From contig JAUIFE010000006.1 of assembly GCA_030429565.1 (NCBI GenBank), positions 186,001 through 250,000 of the forward strand: a stretch of DNA of 64,000 bases, in the 5' to 3' direction. This stretch comes from Holophagae bacterium (lineage in GTDB: Bacteria; Acidobacteriota; Holophagae; Acanthopleuribacterales; Acanthopleuribacteraceae). Shown piece by piece: positions 17,236 through 25,137 of this stretch; the stretch's first letter is position 1, and every line of letters begins with the position of its first letter. The notes under the pieces were generated by a model that made no database searches, had not been told where the DNA came from, and saw nothing but the letters and a program-made list of their open reading frames with translations. Both the position numbers and the translations under genes were made by a program.

Positions 17236-17364
17236 CGCGTTGCGATCCGTCCCATGTTTGTCTCGACCTTAAGCGGTTGAGGACGACGCTGCGAATCACA
17301 CGCTCCGAGCGCGCTTGCGCTCACGTATTCAGGTCCCCCATCGTTTAAAGAGGTATTCTTTCCC

Positions 17365-19626
17365 ATGTACAAAAAGAACTTGTTCGCCACTCGACTCCTT
17401 ACTTGGGCCATGGTCGCCGCGCTGTTGTTGGTTGCCGGTGCCTGCTCCAAACGCGAAGATTTGATTGATAAAGCCTTCCAGCAAAATCGTTTTGAGCAAC
17501 GCCTTGAAAGCGAAGTGAACAAGGATCCGGTTGAAGAACCCGTCGAGGAATCCAAAGGTGAAACCGCCGTTGAGGTTTTGGTGGACAACCTCAAACAGAA
17601 GACCGAAACCTCGACCTTCCAAAAAACCGGCACGGAAGAACATCCCGTCAAAGAAATGTTCCCCGGCGATGCGGAGGCTCCAGCGCTCAAGCTGGAAGAT
17701 GCGCAACTGTTCGACGTCATCGATATTCTGTGTAAGGCCATGAATATCAACTACATTCTCGACCCCAGCGTCAAGGATCAGACCATTACCATCAGCATGG
17801 TTGAGGGTGACACCAAAATTCAGATTAGCGAGCTGTTGGATCTTTTGCTCAAGTTGCACGACCTGACCATGATCAAACGCGGCAACTTCCTGTTTATTGC
17901 GCCGATTGCTTCACCGGAAGTGAACCCCGGTCTCGAGATCCTTTACGGCACCACCCCCAACAAGAATCTGCGTCGCGAAGAGCTGGCCATTCAAATCATC
18001 CCGCTTAAGTACGTGAAACCCGCCGATATGGCCAACGTCGTTAAAGATTTTATGAGTCCTTCCGGTCGCTTGCTGGAAGAGACGCGCAACAACCTGCTCA
18101 TTTTGATCGATAAGTACCAATTCATCGCCAAAATCATGGAACTGGTACCGACCTTTGATGTTGATGTGCTTGGCAACAAACGCATGAGTTTCTACGAGTT
18201 GGCCCACGTCGATGCCATCGAGACCGGCGACAAGTTGGCCGAAATTCTGGCGGTTTACGGTTACGATCAAGAGTCCGAACGGCTCAAAATGATTCCCATC
18301 GAAACCCTAAACGGGATTTTGGTGGTGGCCGACGCTGAGGAAATCTTTAAGGAACTGGATTATTGGATGAAGAAATTCGACCAAGAAGCCCAGTTTGAAG
18401 AAGAAACCATCTTCATTTACCACGTCGAATACACCACCGCCGACAGCATCGCCAACACCGTCACCCAGTTATTTGGGTTTCAAACGTCCTACGGCGGCAC
18501 CCAAGGTGGTTTTGGCGGCGGGGCGAACCCCATTTCGCGTCGACGCACCACCGACCCCAACCGCGACCCCTCGGGTCGAAACTCGCGCAATAGCAACCAG
18601 CGCGGCGGTGCAGCCGGTGCCAACAACCCGAACGGTCCCAACGCCAACGGCACCATTAGCAGCAATCAGCGCGGTCAGAATCAGGTGAAACCGGGTGAAG
18701 GCCCGATCATGATTGTCGATGTCGAGAACAATGCGTTGGTTTTCCAAACCACGCCGCGTGAATATGCTCGTGTTCGCAAGGTCCTCAAAAAGCTCGACAT
18801 CTTGCCTCGTCAGGTCTTCTTGGAAGTCGCCGTGCTCAGTGTTAGTTACAACGACGCCCAGTCGATCGGTGTTGCTTGGGGTGCTAACAACTCCGCAACC
18901 GCCAACCCGCCCAGTAATCCCAACAGCGTAGCCGGCAACTTCGGCGGCGGCGATGGTGATTCCTCTTCTTTTGGTTTGGCGTATTCCTATACCGCCGCCA
19001 CCAACCAAATCCAGGCGAGCATTTCGGCGGCCAAAAATCGTGGTTATGTCAATGTTCTCCAACAGCCGCACATTATGGCGATTGACAACAAAGCGGCCAG
19101 TATTTCCGTGGGTAGTGATGTTCCCATTGCAACCACCACCACCAACATCAACCAAATCACCGACGGCTCCAGCGTTACGCCCGCTTCGTCTTCCACCATC
19201 CAGTACCGTCAGACCGGTGTATCGCTTTCGTTTACCCCGCACATCAACGCCAACGGCGTTATTCGTATGACCATTTCGCTGGATCTTTCTGAAGCCGGTG
19301 CGCAAACGAGTTCAGCCCAGGCGGTTCCCATTAGCAGCAATAACTTGGAAACCGAAATGATCGTGCGCGACGGTCAAACCGTGGTCATGGGTGGTTTGAT
19401 TTTTGACCAGGAACAGTGGAGTCGCGACACCGTGCCTTTCGTCGAGCGCATTCCCTTGTTGCGTCACTTGTTCACCGACCGCAGCAGTTCCAACTCAAAA
19501 CGCGAGTTGATCGTGACCATTACCCCGCGTTTGGTTGATTCGGAAGAGAAGTCCATCGCGATTTCCAAAGAGTTCAAAGAGAAAATCCTCGAAGAATTCA
19601 AAACATTTAAACGTTCGCGATACTAA
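17365..19626 (+). CDS. gspD: Type II secretion secretin GspD, lipoprotein form
   Basis: Forms the outer-membrane secretion channel. 753 residues. Signal peptide with lipobox ending VAGAC (Cys at about residue 28) suggests the secretin is itself lipidated. Then an acidic linker, the N0 domain (about 105-180, LEDAQLFDVIDILCKAMNIN), N1-N3 repeats, and the secretin core from about residue 460, with VFLEVAVLSVSYNDAQSIGVAWG and the closing VPFVERIPLLRHLFTDR. A Gly/Asn/Arg-rich stretch of about 75 residues interrupts N3 (about 375-445). AGAGGT precedes the ATG. It is the last gene of the gsp operon and is followed by a strong terminator. Confidence 0.95.
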   Translation: MYKKNLFATRLLTWAMVAALLLVAGACSKREDLIDKAFQQNRFEQRLESEVNKDPVEEPVEESKGETAVEVLVDNLKQKTETSTFQKTGTEEHPVKEMFPGDAEAPALKLEDAQLFDVIDILCKAMNINYILDPSVKDQTITISMVEGDTKIQISELLDLLLKLHDLTMIKRGNFLFIAPIASPEVNPGLEILYGTTPNKNLRREELAIQIIPLKYVKPADMANVVKDFMSPSGRLLEETRNNLLILIDKYQFIAKIMELVPTFDVDVLGNKRMSFYELAHVDAIETGDKLAEILAVYGYDQESERLKMIPIETLNGILVVADAEEIFKELDYWMKKFDQEAQFEEETIFIYHVEYTTADSIANTVTQLFGFQTSYGGTQGGFGGGANPISRRRTTDPNRDPSGRNSRNSNQRGGAAGANNPNGPNANGTISSNQRGQNQVKPGEGPIMIVDVENNALVFQTTPREYARVRKVLKKLDILPRQVFLEVAVLSVSYNDAQSIGVAWGANNSATANPPSNPNSVAGNFGGGDGDSSSFGLAYSYTAATNQIQASISAAKNRGYVNVLQQPHIMAIDNKAASISVGSDVPIATTTTNINQITDGSSVTPASSSTIQYRQTGVSLSFTPHINANGVIRMTISLDLSEAGAQTSSAQAVPISSNNLETEMIVRDGQTVVMGGLIFDQEQWSRDTVPFVERIPLLRHLFTDRSSSNSKRELIVTITPRLVDSEEKSIAISKEFKEKILEEFKTFKRSRY

Positions 19627-19644
19627 GCAACGCATCGTTCACCA

Positions 19645-19686
19645 ACAAAAAAGGCGCGACCCATTGGGTTCGCGCCTTTTTTGTTT
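19645..19686 (+). terminator. Terminator of the gsp operon
   Basis: Stem aaaaaaggcgcga paired with tcgcgcctttttt around a short cccattgggt loop. It lies 19 bases after the gspD stop. A-tract and T-tract on either side would allow termination from both directions. Confidence 0.9.
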
Positions 19687-19715
19687 GGGTTTCGCCGGCC
19701 GTTCCTTGGGTGCAC

Positions 19716-19750
19716 AAAAAAAAAGCGCGATCCTGGGAGGGATCACGCTT
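19716..19750 (-). terminator. Terminator of the unknown minus-strand gene
   Basis: Stem agcgcgatcc/ggatcacgct (one mismatch) with nine A on the left, which become a T-run on the minus transcript. It lies 27 bases past the stop of the gene at 19777, facing the gspD terminator. Confidence 0.75.
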
Positions 19751-19776
19751 CGTCATGCTTGGTTGATTCGGCTAAG

Positions 19777-20664
19777 TTAGGCGTATTGCCAAGCGTTTAA
19801 ATGGCTCGCATCGACCGTGTTGATGATGCGGAAGACTCCGCTGTCGCCCCGTGGTTTGCCAATAAACAACGACCGGTCCGTGACGCGGTCGCCGCGATTG
19901 CCAAAAGCGTTGCTTTTGAAACGGAACTGACCTTGATCGATCTTTGGCATGACGTGGGCGAAGACCACGTTCAAGGTGTCGACCACAAGCGGCCTAATTT
20001 CGTCGGCAATTGTCCGTGGCACTTTGAATTGAACCGGTCGCAAATGCGAGTGCAATTCCTGCAGGATCATCAAAACCGCGTACATCATGTGTTGGTTAAT
20101 TTCCTGACGGAGCAGGTTGCGGTTGGCCTCGTCGCGCCAAAACTGGGTGTAGGCGACGTTGGCCAAGCTTGGGATTTCCAGTGGATTAACCCACTTTTCC
20201 AAGAAGTCAATTAGGACGATCGCGCCGGACTGCGTTTGGTTGGCGGAGCCCGCCACCAAATTCGCAGCATGGCACGCGGTGTTGTGGTACGCACGTGCGA
20301 TTTCATGGCTGCGTCGTTTGCGCTCATTGGCTTCGCGGTACATGCGTTCCTGGTGAAGATGGGTTAAGTGCGTGAGAAACAAATCCGGTTTCGGATTTTC
20401 CAATAAGTCGCACAGCAGTTGCGCCCCTTTCGATTGGTTGTTCTTGAGGAGCTGAAACAATATCTGTGCGTCTTCCGGTTTGAAGTAGAACAAGGACTGG
20501 TGAATCAAGGCTGCCATATTGCGGTACAAACCTCTGGCGTCGGTTTGGTAGCGCTTAGGCACCTTGGTGTTGACCGCCGCCGTAATGTGATCGGCGAATT
20601 GGTCAAAAATTTGTTTTTCTGTGGCGCTTAGTTCACGTGTCGTGCAAGAAGCTGATTGAGGCAT
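19777..20664 (-). CDS. Unrecognised cytosolic helical protein
   Basis: I do not recognise a family. 295 residues from an ATG at 20664 with GGGGGT 8 bases upstream; an upstream ATG at 20967 would add 101 residues that do not look protein-like. No signal peptide or membrane span. Mostly helical and rich in His, Gln, Asn and Leu; a charged central stretch (YREANERKRRSHEIARAYH, about residues 125-143) and a C-terminal RSLFIGKPRGDSGVFR stretch stand out. It sits alone, convergent with gspD and divergent from the dehydrogenase gene, with its own terminator. Coding is likely because of codon pattern, start and terminator. Confidence 0.65.
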   Translation of the reverse strand: MPQSASCTTRELSATEKQIFDQFADHITAAVNTKVPKRYQTDARGLYRNMAALIHQSLFYFKPEDAQILFQLLKNNQSKGAQLLCDLLENPKPDLFLTHLTHLHQERMYREANERKRRSHEIARAYHNTACHAANLVAGSANQTQSGAIVLIDFLEKWVNPLEIPSLANVAYTQFWRDEANRNLLRQEINQHMMYAVLMILQELHSHLRPVQFKVPRTIADEIRPLVVDTLNVVFAHVMPKIDQGQFRFKSNAFGNRGDRVTDRSLFIGKPRGDSGVFRIINTVDASHLNAWQYA

Positions 20665-21159
20665 GACAAAGTACCCCCAAATATTGATGATGTGGCAGAG
20701 ACCGATCCGGCTATGTGGACTTCGTTTGATCGACGCGGTCGGATCGAGTGCGTCGTCATGGTCCACGCCGAACGGCGATGAAGAGATTTGCCAAACCCCT
20801 GCAAAGAGAGGTTTTTTAAAGGAAGGGAAGAGACCTTCAAGAAACGCCCGCATCGGATTACGGCATATACCGACAGAGAATCCGACACCTTGTCCAGGCT
20901 GTAAAAGATACGTTAAACTTATGTAAAAATCAAAGGTAAAAAGCTTTGCGTAAGCGAGCGAACGCACTCGCCGTACCGCTAATATACCAGGAACAATGCG
21001 CTAAACCTGTGATTTTTTTTGTGTTTATGAACATATTTCTAAGAAAATTAACGATTCGGCGTAAGATAATTACGTCTACAAAAGTGTGACAGCTCACGTT
21101 TGCCGGCAGAATAAAGGTTGAGATGGTCTTCAGTTTTTTACCTGAGGCCAGGAGGCTTT
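20665..21159. other. Divergent gap with AT-rich core
   Basis: 495 bases between divergent genes. A markedly AT-rich segment (about 20990-21075) stands out from the GC-rich surroundings and probably contains one or both promoters, but I could not pick a -35/-10 pair with proper spacing. No RNA gene seen. Confidence 0.45.
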
Positions 21160-21924
21160 ATGGCGCTTTTTGGGTTTTCTCGGCCAATTCGGGTTTTGGT
21201 GATGGGGGCTACGCGTGGCCTAGGTGCCGCTTTTGTCCAGCGTTTGTGTGAATCACCCGACGTCGATCGTATTTGGGCCTTGGGCCGTGCGATTCGTCAG
21301 CGGGACGATCTGCCTTTTACCGATCACCCTTCCGTTCGCCTTGTTGATGCCGACCTCACCGATGAAAGCTCGCTCGCCGAGGCGGCCGCGTCGGTGAATG
21401 CTGAAGCGATGCCGTTGGACGTCGTCGTCCATTTTGCCGGGCTCTTGCACGGCGAGGCGGGCATGGCACCGGAACGAAAACTGGCCGACATTCAGGCGGA
21501 GCAGGTCATGCGCGGCTTTCAAGTCAATGCGTTGGGTCCTTTGCTTTTGGCCAAATACTTACATGGTTGCCTGCCGCGACGGGGACGCTGCCTATGGGTC
21601 AATCTCAGCGCGCGCGTCGGTTCGATTGCCGATAATCGCCTCGGTGGCTGGTATACCTACCGCGCCTCAAAGGCGGCCCAAAATATGTTCACCAAAAACT
21701 TGGCGATCGAGTTGGGTCGGCGCCACCGTGATTTGATTTGTATCGCTTACCATCCCGGAACCTGTGCCACCGATCTGTCCGCGCCCTTTCGCGGCAATGT
21801 TCCGGCAGAAAAACTGTTCAGTGCCGGCCAGGGCGCCGCCTATTTGTGGGCGTTGATGGACGGGCTCGAGGCCGAACACCACGGTGGTTTCTTTGCTTGG
21901 GATGGTGCGCCCATCCCGTGGTGA
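21160..21924 (+). CDS. Short-chain dehydrogenase, C-factor (CsgA)-like
   Basis: Rossmann-fold NAD(P)-dependent oxidoreductase of the SDR superfamily. 254 residues from the ATG at 21160, preceded by AGGAGG at 7 bases. Seen: cofactor motif GATRGLGAAF (about residues 15-24), acidic DADLTD, HFAG in place of NNAG, catalytic Ser in NLSARVGS, and YxxxK in YRASKAAQNMFTKNLAIEL. That last stretch and the AYHPGTCATDLSAPF segment resemble Myxococcus C-factor/CsgA-like SDRs. Substrate unknown. It is a single-gene unit ended by a terminator. Confidence 0.85.
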   Translation: MALFGFSRPIRVLVMGATRGLGAAFVQRLCESPDVDRIWALGRAIRQRDDLPFTDHPSVRLVDADLTDESSLAEAAASVNAEAMPLDVVVHFAGLLHGEAGMAPERKLADIQAEQVMRGFQVNALGPLLLAKYLHGCLPRRGRCLWVNLSARVGSIADNRLGGWYTYRASKAAQNMFTKNLAIELGRRHRDLICIAYHPGTCATDLSAPFRGNVPAEKLFSAGQGAAYLWALMDGLEAEHHGGFFAWDGAPIPW

Positions 21925-21940
21925 TTCGCGTACCTGCCAC

Positions 21941-21969
21941 AAAAAAAGGCGCCGCAAGCGGCGCCTTTT
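21941..21969. terminator. Bidirectional terminator
   Basis: Perfect 8-bp stem ggcgccgc/gcggcgcc with a two-base loop, seven A on the left and four T on the right. It lies between the convergent dehydrogenase gene and the last gene of the type VI minus arm, and can serve both. Confidence 0.88.
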
Positions 21970-21990
21970 CAGTGCGTGTCGGTGCGGATG

Positions 21991-23562
21991 TTAGTCAACC
22001 GCAATAATGAGGTTGGGGAACGCGTTGAGAATGCTGAACGGCGCGCGGAATTGCAGCAAGCGGCGCCCTTCGTCGTCGGTCTCCTCGCGGATCTCGGTGC
22101 CTTCTTTCAGGCCCGCATACGCGGACAACGCGGCCTTGAGATCGTCGTCGGGATGGTGTTTGTTTAACGAGCGGCTGCAGCAGCCGGCAAAGAAGCGGTA
22201 GGGGAGGGTGTACTCAACCAAGTTACGGGCGTCTAATTTATCGGAGGCCGGTATCTTAATGGTGCCGAAGCAGGTCATCCCAAGCAGAGAGATGACTTCG
22301 CGGCCCTCCAATTGGGAAATGGCGGAGAAACCCTCAAAGGCGAGGTCGTCACCTTGGTCCTTGGTGAACTCGACGGCGGTTGCCGGCGAAATGGCGATTT
22401 GACCGAGTGGGCCGAGCAGCTCAGAAGGCCAATCGTTGATACCGCAGTGAACCATCATCACCAGTGCGATGTAGAAACTGGCAGGGGCGTAGGCTTGCAG
22501 TTCCTCGCGTAAATCGGAGTCGCCGACGAGGAAGGGGTTGAGCGCCAAGAATAGCCAGGTTGAGCCTGGTTCGTCGCGCAACTTCTTCCACTTGATGTGA
22601 GCCGGCGTGCTGAGTTTGCCGGAGAAATCGCGGATGTGGGACAACATGCGGTAAGACTTGGCGCGGAACACGGCTGGTGCGGCGTTGAGCACCATGGGAA
22701 CCGAAAGACTTTCCGCCATTTTGCCCAGATAAAGCAGGGTGTGGCGATCGTCGTCGGTGTTGTCGAGAAAATCGGCGTAAATGGCCAAATCGAGCGGCAG
22801 CGGATCGTGGGTTTCTGGTTTGACGTAAAGCAGGAAGGTCGCGTCGCAGAGCTCGCCTTTCATGCAGTCGACAAGGTTGACCTTGAGGTTTGCCTTGAGT
22901 TTCCCAACGAACAGCTTGAGGCCGCGCCACAAGCCGTGTAGCTCGGCGAAGCGGCTGTCGCCTAGCACTTGGTCAACGACATAGCGGGTGACGGTATCCA
23001 GTTCGGCGGCCACTTTGCTGCGTTTGTCGCCTTCGTAGGTGGCTGCGCCAAAGAAGTTCTTGAGGTTGGGTAAGCGCAGGCCTTCTTCCTCTTCGCCCTC
23101 TTCATCGCCGATATCAACCATGTCCAGCAGGTTGACGACGGTGGTTGCTTTTTGGGCGGCGGCCATGTCGCGCAACCGCACCAGTTCAGGTTGGCTTTGG
23201 ACCAGGCCGGCGGGCACGAGGCTGTTTTCTTTGTTGCAACTGTCCACGCGCTGTTTGAGATCTTTAACCGCTTTGAGGAAAGGGATTTGGTTGATTAAAC
23301 CTTTTTCGTCGAAATCCTTTAAGCTCGCAAACTTGAGCGTGAGGCGCAGGTCTTCGACCTTGGGCAGTTGGGCTGTGCCTTGCCATTGGGGCGCCATGAT
23401 GTCGAAAAGCTGATCCCAATTGTTTTTGGTGAGAGGCTGTTCTTTGAGTTCCGCGCGTTCTTGATAGCTACCGGCGAAATTGCCAAACAAGCTGATGTTG
23501 AAAGTGCGTTTGACGCCTTCCACCTCTTTGGCGTTGCCGAGATGTGGCTGAATATCGTTCAT
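21991..23562 (-). CDS. TssB-TssC fusion-like sheath protein
   Basis: A single polypeptide of 523 residues joins two sheath-type regions. Residues about 19-108 follow TssB: FNISLFGNF, then LTKNNWDQLFDIMAPQ, then LRLTLKFASLKDFDEKGL and IPFLKAVKDLKQRV, matching line by line the TssB encoded at 34302 (LKFSSMDDFNPEKI, LLMDLKGRV). After an acidic linker (about 150-165), residues about 187-523 follow TssC: VVDQVLGDSRFAELHGLWRGLKLFV corresponds to ILHHPKLQELESAWRGLKYLV of TssC at 32755. It is the last gene of the minus arm, directly after the sigma54 activator. Its function is not known; a sheath-capping or regulatory role is inference. Confidence 0.75.
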   Translation of the reverse strand: MNDIQPHLGNAKEVEGVKRTFNISLFGNFAGSYQERAELKEQPLTKNNWDQLFDIMAPQWQGTAQLPKVEDLRLTLKFASLKDFDEKGLINQIPFLKAVKDLKQRVDSCNKENSLVPAGLVQSQPELVRLRDMAAAQKATTVVNLLDMVDIGDEEGEEEEGLRLPNLKNFFGAATYEGDKRSKVAAELDTVTRYVVDQVLGDSRFAELHGLWRGLKLFVGKLKANLKVNLVDCMKGELCDATFLLYVKPETHDPLPLDLAIYADFLDNTDDDRHTLLYLGKMAESLSVPMVLNAAPAVFRAKSYRMLSHIRDFSGKLSTPAHIKWKKLRDEPGSTWLFLALNPFLVGDSDLREELQAYAPASFYIALVMMVHCGINDWPSELLGPLGQIAISPATAVEFTKDQGDDLAFEGFSAISQLEGREVISLLGMTCFGTIKIPASDKLDARNLVEYTLPYRFFAGCCSRSLNKHHPDDDLKAALSAYAGLKEGTEIREETDDEGRRLLQFRAPFSILNAFPNLIIAVD

Positions 23563-23575
23563 GGTTGCTGCTCCC

Positions 23576-25054
23576 TTAATTGATACCGTGGCGGTTTAAC
23601 AAGCTGTAGAAAGTCGTGCGCGACAACCCCAAGCGCTTCATCGCTTTGGTTTTATTGCCTTTACTTTTTTCGATCGCGTCCTTGAGAAGAATGCTGGCGT
23701 AGGCGCTCATTTGTTCTTCGAAGGTGCCGCCGCCGCTGATTTTGGGCGGTAGGCCGACTTCGTGGCCGGATTCCTCGCGATCATCTTCATGGGGTTCCAG
23801 ATACTTTTCGGTGATGAAGTCGGGATCGTCTTCAAACACCATGGCGCGTTCGATGGTGTGTTCCAACTCGCGCACGTTGCCGCTGCGGAAATCCATTTGC
23901 ATCAGTTGATCTTTGGCTTCCTTGCGCAACCCTTTAAAATTGAGGCCCAAGCGTTCGTTGTATTTGGTGACGAAGTAATCGGCGAGGGGCAGGATGTCCG
24001 AGCGGCGGTCGCGCAGCGGCGGAATCCGAATCGTCAGGCCTTTCAAGCGTTGGCGCAGGTCGTTGCGGAATTTCCCGTCGGCGACCATCTTGCGCAAGTC
24101 GCGGTGGGTGGCGCACACTATGCGGGTTTGGACCTGTTGCGGTTCATCGGCTCCAACCGGGTGAATTTCGCCACATTCCAAGGTGCGCAACAGGGTAACC
24201 TGCATGTCGAGCGGCATTTCACCCAGTTCGTCCAAAAACAGGATGCCGTTTTCCGCGCGTTTAAACAGACCGGGTCGGTCCTTGACGGCGCCGGTGAAGC
24301 TGCCTTTGGTGTGACCGAATAATTCGCTTTTCAGCAGGTTCGGTTCGACGCTGCCGCAATTGAGCGAAATCAGGGGGCCCTCGTAGTTACCCAGCTTGTA
24401 TAAGGCGCCGGCGACCAGTTCTTTACCCGTTCCCGATTCACCGTGGATGAGCACGGTCGAAGGCACGCGCGCCAACTTCTTAATGATCTCGAACATTTGC
24501 ACCATGGACGGGTGATCACCCATGATCCCCATGCGGTTCATTTCCAGCTCGGAGCGGGTCGTGTCCAACTCGTACTGGGTTTCCTGCATGCTGCGTGTGT
24601 TCTGAATCAAGCGCCCGATGTCTTTGCACAGGTGCTTGAGCATACTGATTTCGTTTTCGCTGTAATTCATTTGGTCGGTCGAGCGCGCGATGTACCACAC
24701 GCCGGTGACCGAAGCCGTTGAAAGAATGGGGACCGCCACAACATGCTGCCGTTTGGACAGCGATTGGGTGCGGTCCAGGTCGTTGAGGTTCAGCGTTTGG
24801 GTTTGCAGGTTACCGGACAGCGAAACCTGTTGTACCAGATTGGCGTTGATGTTGCGCTGGAGATCGACAATCTCGTTGTCAAAGGCATCACAAGCCGCCA
24901 AGCAATCCATGCCACCCGCGTGCACCGCGTAGTAGGCCACGACCTCGGCCTGGCTAAAACCCGCCAATTCGCGGCAGGCCTGGGTCGCCATCGAGACCAT
25001 CGAAGAGGGATTACTTTGGGTGAGAATGCGGTGAAACACCTCAAATTGGTCCAT
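23576..25054 (-). CDS. Sigma54-dependent activator of the type VI cluster (VasH-like)
   Basis: Enhancer-binding protein that remodels sigma54 RNA polymerase. 492 residues: N-terminal GAF-like sensor (about 1-155), AAA+ domain with Walker A GESGTGKE (about 205-212), Walker B ILFLDELGE, arginine-finger region, and a C-terminal Fis-type helix-turn-helix (NKTAMKRLGLSRTTFYSLL-like, shown as RLGLSRTTFYSLL). The sigma54-contact loop reads GSFTGA (251-256) where GAFTGA is standard. Its place between clpV and the fusion gene fits VasH, which in Vibrio activates type VI genes with sigma54. Confidence 0.9.
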   Translation of the reverse strand: MDQFEVFHRILTQSNPSSMVSMATQACRELAGFSQAEVVAYYAVHAGGMDCLAACDAFDNEIVDLQRNINANLVQQVSLSGNLQTQTLNLNDLDRTQSLSKRQHVVAVPILSTASVTGVWYIARSTDQMNYSENEISMLKHLCKDIGRLIQNTRSMQETQYELDTTRSELEMNRMGIMGDHPSMVQMFEIIKKLARVPSTVLIHGESGTGKELVAGALYKLGNYEGPLISLNCGSVEPNLLKSELFGHTKGSFTGAVKDRPGLFKRAENGILFLDELGEMPLDMQVTLLRTLECGEIHPVGADEPQQVQTRIVCATHRDLRKMVADGKFRNDLRQRLKGLTIRIPPLRDRRSDILPLADYFVTKYNERLGLNFKGLRKEAKDQLMQMDFRSGNVRELEHTIERAMVFEDDPDFITEKYLEPHEDDREESGHEVGLPPKISGGGTFEEQMSAYASILLKDAIEKSKGNKTKAMKRLGLSRTTFYSLLNRHGIN

Positions 25055-25077
25055 AACGTTTTCCTCATGAAAGCGGT

Positions 25078-25103
25078 GGATCGCGGTCGTGCGACCGCGA
25101 TCC
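25078..25103. promoter_or_regulatory. Perfect 12-bp palindrome between clpV and the activator gene
   Basis: ggatcgcggtcg and cgaccgcgatcc are exact inverted copies separated by two bases, in the middle of the 83-base gap between the clpV stop and the activator start. No T-run follows on the minus strand, so it is not a standard terminator. It could be an operator, an RNA stem that sets relative expression, or a processing site. Confidence 0.55.
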
Positions 25104-25137
25104 AGATTCGCTCATTAAGCGCTAGGTGGGTTCTTAC

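Noticed and set aside
20665..20967. 101-residue upstream extension of the unknown minus-strand protein
   Set aside because: Poor codon character and no ribosome site at the far ATG, while GGGGGT is well placed before the ATG at 20664.
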